Below, piece after piece: positions 31,262 to 40,680 of a stretch of DNA of 64,000 nt. This DNA is from Arthrobacter sp. Lineage in GTDB: Bacteria > Actinomycetota > Actinomycetes > Actinomycetales > Micrococcaceae. The notes under the pieces are model-generated. The model saw only the letters and a program-made list of their open reading frames with translations, searched no databases and was not told the DNA's origin. The stretch's first letter is position 1. The number at the start of each line of letters is the position of its first letter. A program made the position numbers and the translations under genes. The DNA is taken from positions 21,714-85,713 of the forward strand of contig NZ_JAPSHJ010000016.1 of NCBI RefSeq assembly GCF_031179985.1, in the 5' to 3' direction.

Positions 31262-33940
31262 CTACCGCCGTGCAATGGCGTCCACGACGGCGGTCAGCGC
31301 GGCCTGGACTTTACCCGCATCAGTGCCGCCACCTTGGGCGACATCGTCCTTGCCCCCACCGCCGCCACCGAGGATTCCTGCAGCGAGGCGCACCAGGGCT
31401 CCCGCTTTGACGCCAGCCTCGCGGGCTGCCTCATTGGTAGCGATCAGAATAATGGGGCGCTCGTTGCTGACACCGGCAACTGCAACAGCGGAAGCCGCCG
31501 AACCGAGGCGCGTACGCAGATCCAGAGCCAGGCCGCGGAGATCGTCAGCACCGCTCACCTGGCCGGCGTCGTGGGCAATCACCTTGATTCCGGCGGCATC
31601 CCGGGCCGTTCCGATGAGCTGCGCAGCCGCTGCCGTCAACTGCTCCTTGCGGAGCTTCTCGAGCTCTTTCTCGGCTGCCTTCAGCTTGGCCAGGGTGCTC
31701 GCGATACGGTCCGTCAGCAGCCCGGACGGGACCTTGAGCATTTCGGTCAACTCCGTCACGAGGGCGCGCTCGGCGGCCAGGTGACGGAAGGCCTCCATGC
31801 CTACGAAGGCTTCAACGCGCCGGTTTCCTGACCCCACCGACTGCTCGCCCAGCAAGGACAGGCTGCCGATCAGGGAGGTGTTGGGAACGTGGGTGCCACC
31901 ACAAAGCTCACGCGACCAGGCGCCGTCGATCTCTACAACCCGCACTTCGCTGCCGTAGTTCTCGCCGAAGAGCGCCATAGCGCCCAATGCCTTGGCCTCT
32001 GCCAGCGGCATGACCTTGGTCTCCACCTGGAAGTTGTTCCGGATGGCGATGTTTGAAACTTCCTCGATCTCGGAGCGCGTGGCAGTGCTGAGGCCTTCGC
32101 CCCAGGCAAAGTCGAAGCGGAGGTAGCCGGCTTTGTTGTAGGAACCGCGCTGGACGGCCTGCGGACCAAGGATCTGGTGCAGCGCCGCATGGACGATATG
32201 TGTTCCGGTGTGGGCCTGCTCCGCGGCATGTCGCCGCTCCCGGTCCACAGCGGCCTGGACGAGGGCATCAGAGCTGATTTCCCCTTCACGCACGATGGCC
32301 TTGTGCACGCTGAGCCCCTTGAGCGGACGCTGGACGTCCAGCACCTCGACGACGAACCCGTCGCCCGTGATAAGTCCGGTATCGGCGGCCTGGCCGCCGG
32401 CCTCAGCGTAGAACGGCGTCTCTCCCAGCACGAGCTCGATCTCGTCGCCGGTAGAGGCCTGGGACACCTTGGCACCGTTGGAGAGGATGCCGCGGACCCT
32501 GGACTCCCCGTTAAGTTCGGTGTACCCGGTGAAGACGGTTTCGCCTTGCGCCAGCAGCTCCTGGAAGGCGCTGAGATCGGCGTGACCGCCCTTCTTGCCC
32601 TTGGCGTCGGCCTGGGCCCGCTGGCGCTGCTCGAGCATGAGCTTGCGGAACTCAGGTTCGTCAACCTTCAAGCCGGCCTCTTCAGCCATTTCAAGGGTGA
32701 GGTCTATCGGAAAACCGTAAGTGTCGTGGAGGGCGAAGGCGTCGGCTCCGGACAGCGGCCGTCCCGCTGCCTTGGAATCCTTGACGGCGTCCTCCAGACG
32801 TGCCGTACCGGAGGCGATGGTTCGCAGGAACGCCTTCTCTTCGGCGTAGGCAATGCGGCTGATCCGGTCGAAGTCGGTCTCCACAATCGGGTAGACGCCC
32901 TTCATGGCGTCACGCGATTCCGGGAGGAGGTCAGGCAGGCAGGCCTTTTCGACACCAAGCAGCCGCATCGAGCGGACGGCACGGCGGATCAGGCGGCGCA
33001 GAACGTAGCCACGTCCCTCGTTGGAGGGGGTGACGCCGTCGGCAATCAGCATCAGGGCCGACCTGATGTGGTCCCCTACTACGCGCATCCGGACGTCGTC
33101 CGTGTGGTGCGGGTCTTCCGGCGTCTCCGCCGATGTGTACTCCTTGCCGGACAGCTGCGCGGCCTTGTCGATGACCGGGCGGACCTGGTCAGTTTCATAC
33201 ATGTTCTCGACACCCTGCAGGATCATGGCGAGCCGTTCCATGCCGAGGCCGGTGTCGATGTTCTTCTTGGGCAGTTCGCCCACAATGTCGAAGTCGTCCT
33301 TGGAGCGGACGTTGTCGATCTGGTATTGCATGAACACAAGGTTCCAGATTTCCACGTAGCGGTTCTCGTCGGCGATGGGTCCGCCTTCGACGCCGTAGTC
33401 GGGGCCGCGGTCGTAGTAGATCTCCGAGCAGGGACCGGCGGGGCCAGGCTGGCCGGTGTGCCAGTAATTGTCAGCCTTGCCCATCCGCTGAATGCGGTTG
33501 GCCGGGACGCCCGTGTTCTTCAGCCACAGGTCCTTGGCCTCATCGTCTTCTTCGTAAACCGTCACCCACAGCAGTTCCGGGGGAAGTCCGTACCCGCCGT
33601 CGTCCACGCTCGTGGTGAGCAGTTCCCAGGCGAACTTGATGGCGTCTTCCTTGAAGTAGTCGCCGAAGGAGAAGTTGCCACACATCTGGAAGAACGTCCC
33701 GTGGCGGGCGGTTTTGCCCACTTCCTCGATGTCGCCCGTACGGATGCATTTCTGCACACTCGTGGCACGGGCATAGGGGGCTTCCTCACGCGCCGTCAGA
33801 TACGGAATGAACGGCACCATGCCCGCGACTGTAAACAGCAGGGAGGGGTCGCTGGAGACCAGGGATGCGGAGGGAACCGCGGTGTGGCCTTTGCTGACAA
33901 AAAAGTCCACCCAGCGCTTTGTGATCTCCTGCGACTTCAT
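31262..33940 (-). CDS. alaS: Alanyl-tRNA synthetase
   Basis: Class II synthetase that charges tRNA-Ala and hydrolyses mischarged Ser and Gly. ATG at 33940 (892 residues) gives the family start MKSQEITKRWVDFFVSKGH; the open frame runs on upstream to 34159 without homology and across the next gene. Motifs: class II motif 2 region near RHGTFFQMCGNFSFGDYFK, the editing-site zinc motif HTGTHIVHAALH and CGGTHV, and a C-terminal GGGGGGKDDVAQGGGTD tail, typical of AlaRS. It overlaps neither neighbour; ruvX follows at once. Confidence 0.97.
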   Translation of the reverse strand: MKSQEITKRWVDFFVSKGHTAVPSASLVSSDPSLLFTVAGMVPFIPYLTAREEAPYARATSVQKCIRTGDIEEVGKTARHGTFFQMCGNFSFGDYFKEDAIKFAWELLTTSVDDGGYGLPPELLWVTVYEEDDEAKDLWLKNTGVPANRIQRMGKADNYWHTGQPGPAGPCSEIYYDRGPDYGVEGGPIADENRYVEIWNLVFMQYQIDNVRSKDDFDIVGELPKKNIDTGLGMERLAMILQGVENMYETDQVRPVIDKAAQLSGKEYTSAETPEDPHHTDDVRMRVVGDHIRSALMLIADGVTPSNEGRGYVLRRLIRRAVRSMRLLGVEKACLPDLLPESRDAMKGVYPIVETDFDRISRIAYAEEKAFLRTIASGTARLEDAVKDSKAAGRPLSGADAFALHDTYGFPIDLTLEMAEEAGLKVDEPEFRKLMLEQRQRAQADAKGKKGGHADLSAFQELLAQGETVFTGYTELNGESRVRGILSNGAKVSQASTGDEIELVLGETPFYAEAGGQAADTGLITGDGFVVEVLDVQRPLKGLSVHKAIVREGEISSDALVQAAVDRERRHAAEQAHTGTHIVHAALHQILGPQAVQRGSYNKAGYLRFDFAWGEGLSTATRSEIEEVSNIAIRNNFQVETKVMPLAEAKALGAMALFGENYGSEVRVVEIDGAWSRELCGGTHVPNTSLIGSLSLLGEQSVGSGNRRVEAFVGMEAFRHLAAERALVTELTEMLKVPSGLLTDRIASTLAKLKAAEKELEKLRKEQLTAAAAQLIGTARDAAGIKVIAHDAGQVSGADDLRGLALDLRTRLGSAASAVAVAGVSNERPIILIATNEAAREAGVKAGALVRLAAGILGGGGGGKDDVAQGGGTDAGKVQAALTAVVDAIARR

Positions 33941-34067
33941 GAGTTTTTTACGTACCCTTCTTGCTTCACTGCATTGTGGTTCGCGTGACCGCTTGATCCG
34001 CGCAGCAGCTCCGTCCTGGACCTGCCGATATCTAGTTCTTCTCCGGCTTCCACCGGCCAGCGCCAAT

Positions 34068-34298
34068 CTAGCGCCGGACGATGTCTTCCACATCGATTCC
34101 GAGCGCTGAGCGGAGCTCGGATTCCCGTTCCTGCATCCCGCCGCGGACGGCGTCCGCAAAGTCGTACAGGCCGTCGGTGAGGCGTCCTACCGCACGATTA
34201 AGGCCTTCAGGCCCCAATGCTGACTGCGCTTCCGTCACTTTGCGAAATGCGATGACACCGATGGCAACGCCAATGCCCATCCAGATAATTCTCTTCAT
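34068..34298 (-). CDS. Small membrane-anchored protein next to alaS
   Basis: Unknown function. The 76 residues start with one hydrophobic segment (IIWMGIGVAIGVIAF, about 4-18), then an amphipathic helical part rich in charged residues and ending DVEDIVRR. Similar short proteins lie between the DUF948 gene and alaS in other actinobacteria (the DUF6167-like position). It lies 20 bases after the DUF948 gene on the same strand, so the two probably act together at the membrane. Confidence 0.75.
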   Translation of the reverse strand: MKRIIWMGIGVAIGVIAFRKVTEAQSALGPEGLNRAVGRLTDGLYDFADAVRGGMQERESELRSALGIDVEDIVRR

Positions 34299-34318
34299 TT
34301 TATGTTCTCCGGGTGCAT

Positions 34319-34693
34319 TCAGCGGCTGCGACGGCCGGTTACGGGCTTCTTGCGGGCAGACAGGGCCGTGCGGACGCCGTAGCTGAACGCAGCAACCTTA
34401 ATGAGCGGAGATCCGACCGTAGCGGCCAGGAGGGAGGACAGCGCCGAGATGTTTGCCGAGGCGTCGGAGACGTTGGAGGAGATACCGTCCACCTTCTTCA
34501 GCTGCTGGTTGGTGGTGGAGACGGTCGCAGTGACCTCGTCCATCAACGGAGTGGCACCGTCGCTGAGGGAACGGATGGACGTGCGGACTTCATCGAGCAC
34601 CCGCCCAAGCTTGAAAATGGGCACAGCCAGCAACAGCACCAGGAATGCAAACACTCCGGCCGCGATCAGGCCGGCAATATCGCCACCAGACAT
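34319..34693 (-). CDS. DUF948 domain membrane protein
   Basis: Unknown function. The 124-residue protein has an N-terminal transmembrane helix (about 6-28, AGLIAAGVFAFLVLLLAVPI) and a long helical, coiled-coil-like part (VRTSIRSLSDGATPLMDEVT, then TNQQLKKVDGISSNVSDAS), with a basic tail. This matches the DUF948 family, which in actinobacteria is found between rpsD and alaS. The topology suggests a cytoplasmic coiled coil tethered to the membrane. Confidence 0.85.
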   Translation of the reverse strand: MSGGDIAGLIAAGVFAFLVLLLAVPIFKLGRVLDEVRTSIRSLSDGATPLMDEVTATVSTTNQQLKKVDGISSNVSDASANISALSSLLAATVGSPLIKVAAFSYGVRTALSARKKPVTGRRSR

Positions 34694-34836
34694 AGACGTT
34701 CATCTCCTTCAATACTGTGAATGCTGCGGTACTTCCGAGGCATTGCTGCCGAACTTCCAACCATCTTCCGGGGAACCCAGAACCCGTCGAACCAAGCTGG
34801 CCGCTACCGCGGAACTCCCCCAAGTACCTTACATAC

Positions 34837-34870
34837 AAAGAAGCCCGCGGCGCTTGCCACGGGCTTCTTT
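34837..34870 (-). terminator. Rho-independent terminator after rpsD
   Basis: A perfect 11-bp stem, AAAGAAGCCCG (34837-34847) with CGGGCTTCTTT (34860-34870), and a 12-base loop. On the minus strand the right arm ends in a T-rich CTTCTTT. It starts 19 bases after the rpsD stop and separates rpsD from the DUF948 gene. Confidence 0.85.
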
Positions 34871-34888
34871 GGGTACGCTGCCGAAAAT

Positions 34889-35515
34889 TTAGCGTGCGTA
34901 GAATTCGACGACGAGCTGCTCTTCGCAGGTTACGGGAACCTCAGAGCGCTTCGGGCGGCGAACCAGGCGCGCCTGCAGTGCGTCCAGCTTGACGTCCAGG
35001 TAAGCCGGGACGATGGGCAGGACGTCGCGGTGGGCGCCGGCTGCTGCAACCTGGAACGGAGGCATGGTCTCGCTGCGGCTGTGAACGTGGACCAGCTGGC
35101 CCTCGGCGACGCGGAAAGACGGGCGGTCAACGCGGATTCCGTCAACCAGGATGTGGCGGTGGACAACCAGCTGGCGGGCCTGGGCGATGGTGCGGGCAAA
35201 GCCAGCACGCAGCACGACGGCATCCAGACGCATTTCGAGCAGTTCGATGAGGTTTTCACCGGTCAGGCCCTTGGTGCGGCGTGCTTCTTCGAAGGCACGG
35301 GTCATCTGTGCTTCACGGATACCGTACTGGGCGCGCAGACGCTGCTTTTCGCGCAGACGTACGGCGTAGTCGGAGTCCTGCTTCTTGCGGGCACGGCCAT
35401 GCTCACCGGGGCCGTACGGGCGGCGCTCCATGTACTTGGCGGCCTTGGGGGTCAGAGCGATGCCGAGTGCACGCGAGAGGCGTGCCGTACGGCGAGCACG
35501 AGTGTTGTTAGCCAC
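34889..35515 (-). CDS. rpsD: 30S ribosomal protein S4
   Basis: Primary 16S rRNA-binding protein that starts assembly of the 30S body. The 208 residues belong to the zinc-free S4 form: the N-terminal segment has no paired cysteines. The S4 RNA-binding domain is at RLDAVVLRAGFARTIAQARQ followed by LVVHRHILVDGIRVD. GTG at 35515 is preceded by GGAAGGA five bases away. It stands alone here, away from the rpsM-rpsK-rpoA operon, which is usual in actinobacteria, with a terminator directly after it. Confidence 0.97.
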   Translation of the reverse strand: MANNTRARRTARLSRALGIALTPKAAKYMERRPYGPGEHGRARKKQDSDYAVRLREKQRLRAQYGIREAQMTRAFEEARRTKGLTGENLIELLEMRLDAVVLRAGFARTIAQARQLVVHRHILVDGIRVDRPSFRVAEGQLVHVHSRSETMPPFQVAAAGAHRDVLPIVPAYLDVKLDALQARLVRRPKRSEVPVTCEEQLVVEFYAR

Positions 35516-35682
35516 TTGTGTCCTTCCAATATCTGCGGTGTGTCAGTGTTACTGGCCTCCACGATGGAGAGCATCGGCCAACCGCTGCCTTTTGCTACTG
35601 GGCGCAGGGCACAGTCCAAACAAACCGGCATTCCTGCCGAATCAAGTGGATTGTGCGTCCGTGCCTTGCCAGACAACGAACT

Positions 35683-35688
35683 ATCCTA
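35683..35688 (-). promoter_or_regulatory. Candidate -10 element for rpsD
   Basis: TAGGAT on the minus strand, 168 bases upstream of rpsD and just past the rarA stop. TAGGAT is a common actinobacterial -10, but no convincing -35 lies at the right distance. The 187-base gap here is large enough for an rpsD promoter and leader; no other structure was recognised in it. Confidence 0.3.
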
Positions 35689-35702
35689 CCACGGGAGGGC
35701 TG

Positions 35703-37121
35703 TCACTCGCCGCGGATGATCTTCCTCAAACGCTCAAGCCGGACGGCAATATCGCGCTCCGAGCCGTTCGCCGTTGGTTCATAGTAGTTGCGCCCTACCA
35801 GATCATCAGGTGGGTACTGCTGCGTGGCCACCGAATGCGGTGCGTCATGGGCGTACTTGTAGCCCTGGCCGTGACCCAATTGCTTGGACCCGGGATAGTG
35901 TGCATCCCTCAGGTGTGCCGGTATTCCATTGCCAAGCCCGGCCCGGACATCGGCGATTGCCTTGTTGATACCCATGTAGGCGGCATTGGATTTGGGCGCT
36001 GTTGCCAGGTGAACCACTGCTTCCGCCAGGATGATCCGCCCCTCGGGCATCCCGATGAGCTGCACGGCCTGGGCAGCGGCCACCGCTGTCTGCAAAGCCG
36101 TGGGGTCTGCCATACCGACGTCCTCCGCGGCCGAGATGACGATGCGGCGGGCAACAAAGCGGGGGTCCTCCCCCGCCTCCAGCATCCGCGCCAAGTAGTG
36201 CAGGGCAGCGTCCACGTCCGAACCGCGGATTGATTTGATGAAGGCGCTGGCAACGTCGTAGTGCTGGTCCCCGGCCCGGTCGTATCGCACAGCAGCAACG
36301 TCCAGGGCGCGCTCCGTGTGGCGCAATTCAACGGAGATGACAGAGTCTGCGGCGGTATCGGCGTCGTCGGCATCGCCGAAGGCCACGCCGGCTGCTGCCT
36401 CCAGCGCAGTCAGCGCCCGCCGGGCGTCTCCCCCGGAAAGCCGCACGAGGTGCGCCCGCGCTTCCTCGCTCAGTTCCACTTTTCCATTCAGCCCGCGGAC
36501 ATCCGTGACCGCCCGGAGCAGCAGCCCTTCAATATCGGCATCGGTGAGCGGCCTGAGGGTGAGCAACAGTGATCGGGACAGGAGCGGGGAAACCACGGAA
36601 AAGGAAGGGTTCTCCGTGGTGGCGGCGACCAGCACCACCCAGCGGTTTTCGACGCCTGGCAGAAGCGCATCCTGCTGAGCCTTGTTAAAGCGGTGGATCT
36701 CGTCAAGGAACAGCACGGTGGTGGTCTTGTAGAGATCCCTGGCTGTCAGCGCCTCATCCATGACCCGGCGGACGTCCTTGACCCCCGCAGTAATGGCGGA
36801 AAGCTCGACGAATTTCCGGCCTGGACCCCGGGCAATGACATGGGCAAGAGTTGTTTTGCCGGTGCCAGGGGGACCCCAGAGGATCAGCGAACTTGGTCCG
36901 GCCGGCCCCGCCGCATTGGTCCCTGCCGCCAGCTGCCGCAACGGCGAGCCCTGGCCCAGGAGATGCTGCTGCCCAACTACTTCGTCCAGGGTCCGGGGTC
37001 TCATGCGGACCGCGAGGGGGCTCCGTTGTGACGGCGTCTGGCCCCCCGTCCGGGAATCGGGAGTGGCGGAGTCCGCGTCGTCGTCGTCGCGGTCTTGCCC
37101 TTGCCCAAATAAATCATCCAC
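35703..37121 (-). CDS. rarA: Replication-associated recombination protein A (RarA/MgsA), AAA ATPase
   Basis: Clamp-loader-like AAA+ ATPase that acts at stalled replication forks. The 472 residues contain Walker [17 protein letters not shown] near residue 85, Walker [21 protein letters not shown], sensor 1 [11 protein letters not shown] and the C-terminal tetramerisation domain with [19 protein letters not shown]. The first 35 residues are acidic and probably disordered. GTG start at 37121. It is divergent from the VLRF1 gene, with 87 bases between. Confidence 0.95.
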   Translation of the reverse strand: MDDLFGQGQDRDDDDADSATPDSRTGGQTPSQRSPLAVRMRPRTLDEVVGQQHLLGQGSPLRQLAAGTNAAGPAGPSSLILWGPPGTGKTTLAHVIARGPGRKFVELSAITAGVKDVRRVMDEALTARDLYKTTTVLFLDEIHRFNKAQQDALLPGVENRWVVLVAATTENPSFSVVSPLLSRSLLLTLRPLTDADIEGLLLRAVTDVRGLNGKVELSEEARAHLVRLSGGDARRALTALEAAAGVAFGDADDADTAADSVISVELRHTERALDVAAVRYDRAGDQHYDVASAFIKSIRGSDVDAALHYLARMLEAGEDPRFVARRIVISAAEDVGMADPTALQTAVAAAQAVQLIGMPEGRIILAEAVVHLATAPKSNAAYMGINKAIADVRAGLGNGIPAHLRDAHYPGSKQLGHGQGYKYAHDAPHSVATQQYPPDDLVGRNYYEPTANGSERDIAVRLERLRKIIRGE

Positions 37122-37208
37122 ATAGATAGGCTACTCATAGATTTACCGCACGGGTTTCCTGCACGTGAAGCCGTGGAGAAGCCGGGCACTGGACAAGGGG
37201 ATGCAGCA

Positions 37209-37886
37209 ATGATCGAGAACGGTCCGGCAACGGGACGCCCAGGCGTTGCCATGCGCACTGCCTTCGTTGCGGGCCAGCGGCTGGCCGGCTGGGTGGAACG
37301 GTTTGAGGCGAGCCACGGTGCCGTTCAGTTGGAGGAGCGCGACGCCGGCCTGCAGCTAAGCGCCCCGGACGGCGCAGGCGCCCTCTTGCAGCCGCCTTGG
37401 CCGGCAGATGGACGTCCCGGCAGGGGCGCCGATCCGGTTGCCAGGATGGCTTCGCTGGCCGCACAGTCCCGCAGCCTTGGACTCGTGCTGGTCCGCCGGG
37501 GCGGTTACGCGGTTGCGTCGGTCCGGGAGGGGCGCGTAGTGGTGTCAAAAACCGGGACCCGCCATGTGCAGTCGCGGACCGCTGCCGGAGGTTGGTCGCA
37601 GCAAAGATTTGCCCGGCGCCGCGCCAACCAGGCTGATGCCCTCGTGGAAGCGGTGGCGGAGCATGCCGCAAGGATCTTCCAGGGACAGGCCGTCGAGTAC
37701 ATTGCCCCAGGCGGGGACCGGACCCTGACCGACCTGGTGCTGGCAGAGCAGGCGCTCAAGGAGTACGCCCGGCTCCCCCGCCTGGCTTTTATGGACGTCC
37801 CGGATCCTCGTGCCGACGTGCTGAAGAAAGCAGCCGCTGACTTTTGTGCCATCAGGATAGTGGTGTCAGATCCTCCCGGAAGCTAG
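37209..37886 (+). CDS. Actinobacterial VLRF1-type peptidyl-tRNA hydrolase
   Basis: Member of the Vms1-like release factor 1 group, related to eRF1, which cuts nascent chains off tRNA on stalled ribosomes. The 225-residue protein shows the catalytic loop GGWSQQRFARRRANQADAL at about 127-145, in the place of the GGQ loop of eRF1 and with the conserved Gln. ATG at 37209 follows AAGGGGA by seven bases; an in-frame GTG at 37173 has weaker support. Soluble. It converges with the GNAT gene with 5 bases between the stops. A ribosome-rescue role is inferred from family. Confidence 0.85.
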   Translation: MIENGPATGRPGVAMRTAFVAGQRLAGWVERFEASHGAVQLEERDAGLQLSAPDGAGALLQPPWPADGRPGRGADPVARMASLAAQSRSLGLVLVRRGGYAVASVREGRVVVSKTGTRHVQSRTAAGGWSQQRFARRRANQADALVEAVAEHAARIFQGQAVEYIAPGGDRTLTDLVLAEQALKEYARLPRLAFMDVPDPRADVLKKAAADFCAIRIVVSDPPGS

Positions 37887-37891
37887 CCGTA

Positions 37892-38695
37892 TCAGCACCC
37901 CGTCAGATGCCGCTTCGGCCGCTCCTGGCGGTATACATAGCGGCCGGCTTCGGTAAAGCCTGCCTGCCGGTAGAGCTCCTGACCGGCAGGATTCGAAGCT
38001 GTGACCATGAGCCAGTACCCCGTCAGGCCATGGGAGCGCCCTTCACCGAGCAGGGCGTTGATGATCCTGCGCGCATAACCCTGGCGACGGGCGTCCGGCC
38101 GGGTGGCCATGCAGTACAACCCGCCATAGCCGCCCACTAAGGCAAGGCGTCCGACGGCGGCAGGGACGCCGGCGTCGTCCCTCACCAGCGCATAAAGGGC
38201 GCGGCAGCCGGTGAGGATCCTTCGCGCGACGGCCAGCTCCCCAAACCCGCCGCGGCCATCGACGCTCCACCACAGCTCCAGCCATTCCTCCGACGGATCC
38301 GGGAGGATTTCGACGCCGGCCCCGGCTGCTGGCCGGTTGGAGGCCGACTCGAGGTGCATAACGAGTGTTTCAGATTGCCGGGTGTAGCCTGCGGCGTCGA
38401 GCAACGCATGCAAGGACTCATGCCGCTGATGCCGGCGGTCGCGCAGGTCTTCTGCCAGCTGGTAAATGACGGGGAGCCTGTTCCGCCGGTACCACTGAAC
38501 GGCCTCGCGCATTGCCGCTGATTCATTGGCCGCAGTGTCCCTGACCCAGACGGAATTGGCACGCTGGGTGACGCCGGACGCCGCCCGGAAGACCCACTCT
38601 CCGGTGTCCTGCCGTTCATGGGCCGGCCACGCGGCATCCATGAGTGCCTCCAATTCAGGCATTGCGGGACGGCCAGTGGCCTGTGCGGTTGCCAT
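37892..38695 (-). CDS. GNAT-family N-acetyltransferase
   Basis: Acetyl-CoA-dependent transferase with unknown acceptor. The 267 residues hold the acetyl-CoA-binding motif A (MATRPDARRQGYARRIINAL) in the C-terminal half and the later GYWLMVTASNPAGQELYRQAGF typical of the fold; the N-terminal half looks like a degenerate second GNAT domain (WYRRNRLPVIYQL, VMHLES). Such two-domain GNATs are common in soil actinobacteria. No catalytic residue can be assigned. aspS lies 96 bases downstream of... its start side, separated by a terminator at 38724-38754. Confidence 0.85.
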   Translation of the reverse strand: MATAQATGRPAMPELEALMDAAWPAHERQDTGEWVFRAASGVTQRANSVWVRDTAANESAAMREAVQWYRRNRLPVIYQLAEDLRDRRHQRHESLHALLDAAGYTRQSETLVMHLESASNRPAAGAGVEILPDPSEEWLELWWSVDGRGGFGELAVARRILTGCRALYALVRDDAGVPAAVGRLALVGGYGGLYCMATRPDARRQGYARRIINALLGEGRSHGLTGYWLMVTASNPAGQELYRQAGFTEAGRYVYRQERPKRHLTGC

Positions 38696-38723
38696 TCGTC
38701 TCCTTCAGAGCAGGGTGGAAAAC

Positions 38724-38754
38724 ACCAAAGGCCCCGTATCAGGGGGCCTCTGGT
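38724..38754 (-). terminator. Rho-independent terminator after aspS
   Basis: AGGCCCC (38729-38735) pairs with GGGGCCT (38743-38749); after one mismatch ACCA (38724-38727) pairs with TGGT (38751-38754). On the minus strand the stem is followed by GTTTT. It lies 38 bases after the aspS stop and before the GNAT gene. Confidence 0.85.
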
Positions 38755-38791
38755 CAGGACGTCACCGGGCAGCGAGGGCGCAGGGCCCCCG

Positions 38792-40570
38792 CTACTTCGC
38801 TTCTGGTTTCTTCGCCTCGGGCTTGAAGTCGACGCCGGCTTCTTTGCGCTGCTGGGGCGTGATGGGAGCAGGAGCTGCAGTGAGCGGATCGTAGCCGTTA
38901 CCGGTCTTCGGGAAGGCAATGACATCGCGAATGGAGTCAACGCCCGCAAGCAGCGAGACCACGCGGTCCCAGCCAAAAGCGATGCCGCCGTGAGGGGGCG
39001 CCCCGTACTTGAAGCCTTCGAGGAGGAAGCCGAACTTCTCCTGTGCGTCCTCATGGGAGAGCCCCATGACCTCGAAGACGCGCTCCTGAATGTCGCTCTG
39101 GTGGATACGGATGGAACCGCCGCCGATTTCGTTGCCGTTGCAGACGATGTCGTAGGCGTAGGCCAGGGCAGATTCGGGATCGGTGTCGAAGCTGTCCATG
39201 TACTCGGGCTTCGGCGAGGTGAACGCATGGTGCACAGCGGTCCAGTTGCCTCCGCCCACTGCAACATCGCCCGATGCCACGGCAGCGGCAGCCGGCTCGA
39301 ACATAGGGGCGTCCACCACCCAGGCGAAGGCCCAGTCGTTGGGGTCGATGAGACCGGTGCGGTGCCCGATTTCGACCCGTGCCGCACCGAGCAGGGCGCG
39401 GGCCGAGGACTTCTCGCCCGCAGCGAAGAAGATGCAGTCCCCGGGCTTGGCGCCTGCGGCGTCGGCCAGGCCGGCTCGTTCGGCCTCCGTGAGATTCTTG
39501 GCTACGGGGCCGGCCAGTTCGCCATCCTCCTTGAACAGGACGTAGGCAAGGCCCTTGTGCCCACGCTGCTTGGCGAACTCCTGCCAGCCGTCCAGGGTGC
39601 GGCGCGGCTGGGAGGCGCCTCCCGGCATGACGACGGCGCCCACGTACGGAGCCTTGAAAACGCCGAAGTTGGTGTCCTTGAAGAACTCGGTGAGCTCCGT
39701 CAGCTCCACGCCGAAGCGCAGGTCCGGCTTGTCAGACCCGTATCGCGCCATGGCGTCGTTGTAGGTGATCCGCTGGATCGGAGTCGGGATCTCGACGTCG
39801 ATCAGGCGCCATAGTGCCTTCACGATGCTTTCGCCGAGCGCGATGATGTCATCCTGCTCCACGAAGCTCGCTTCGATGTCCAGCTGGGTGAATTCCGGCT
39901 GGCGGTCCGCGCGGAAGTCCTCATCGCGGTAGCAGCGTGCGATCTGGTAATACTTCTCGAAACCGCCGACCTGCAGCAGCTGCTTGAAGAGCTGGGGAGA
40001 CTGCGGCAATGCGTACCACGATCCCGGGGCCAGGCGTGCGGGAACCACGAAGTCGCGGGCGCCTTCCGGCGTCGAACGCGTCAGCGTGGGAGTTTCGATC
40101 TCTACGTAACCGTCCTGGTGGAGGAGTTCGCGTGCCACGCGGTTGGCCTCTGAACGCAGGCGGAGGTTCCGGCTGGGACCCGGGCGGCGCAGGTCCAGGT
40201 AACGGTGCTTGAGGCGTGCTTCTTCGCCCACTTCCACATGCTCATCGATCTGGAACGGCAACGGGTCAGAGGTGTTGAGGATCACGACCTTTTCGGCCAT
40301 GACCTCGATTTCACCCGTAGCAAGAGCGGGGTTTTCGTTGCCCTCCGGGCGCTTGGATACTGTTCCGATGACCTGAAGCACGTATTCGTTGCGCAGTCCG
40401 TGGAACACCTCTTCTTCACGGACCACCACCTGGGCAACGCCGGATGCGTCACGCAGATCGACGAAGGCGACACCACCGTGATCACGTCGGCGGCCTACCC
40501 AGCCGGCCAGGGTAACGGTCTGTCCAATGTGCTCGGAACGAAGGGATCCGAGGTCATGTGTGCGCAGCAC
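38792..40570 (-). CDS. aspS: Aspartyl-tRNA synthetase
   Basis: Class IIb synthetase for tRNA-Asp, possibly also tRNA-Asn if the cell uses the GatCAB route (not visible here). The 592-residue bacterial-type protein has the N-terminal OB anticodon domain ([20 protein letters not shown]), class II motif 2 ([20 protein letters not shown]), the inserted GAD domain and motif 3 ([13 protein letters not shown]). The C-terminal tail is Lys/Glu/Pro-rich. GTG at 40570 has AAAGG upstream. It is head-to-head with the APC transporter. Confidence 0.97.
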   Translation of the reverse strand: MLRTHDLGSLRSEHIGQTVTLAGWVGRRRDHGGVAFVDLRDASGVAQVVVREEEVFHGLRNEYVLQVIGTVSKRPEGNENPALATGEIEVMAEKVVILNTSDPLPFQIDEHVEVGEEARLKHRYLDLRRPGPSRNLRLRSEANRVARELLHQDGYVEIETPTLTRSTPEGARDFVVPARLAPGSWYALPQSPQLFKQLLQVGGFEKYYQIARCYRDEDFRADRQPEFTQLDIEASFVEQDDIIALGESIVKALWRLIDVEIPTPIQRITYNDAMARYGSDKPDLRFGVELTELTEFFKDTNFGVFKAPYVGAVVMPGGASQPRRTLDGWQEFAKQRGHKGLAYVLFKEDGELAGPVAKNLTEAERAGLADAAGAKPGDCIFFAAGEKSSARALLGAARVEIGHRTGLIDPNDWAFAWVVDAPMFEPAAAAVASGDVAVGGGNWTAVHHAFTSPKPEYMDSFDTDPESALAYAYDIVCNGNEIGGGSIRIHQSDIQERVFEVMGLSHEDAQEKFGFLLEGFKYGAPPHGGIAFGWDRVVSLLAGVDSIRDVIAFPKTGNGYDPLTAAPAPITPQQRKEAGVDFKPEAKKPEAK

Positions 40571-40680
40571 AGCACGCCTTTCTAAAGGAGAACGGAAGCA
40601 AAAACAGAATCAAGTTGACTAGGATCATTGCGGGAATGATCCCGTCCGAGTTTACCCGTTGGAAAGGCCTCCCCACCTCC

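Noticed and set aside
30680..31831. 383-codon open frame on the plus strand
   Set aside because: Antisense to ruvX and the end of alaS; both are conserved.
32177..33988. 603-codon open frame on the plus strand
   Set aside because: Antisense to alaS, which has all family motifs. No domain seen in the antisense product.
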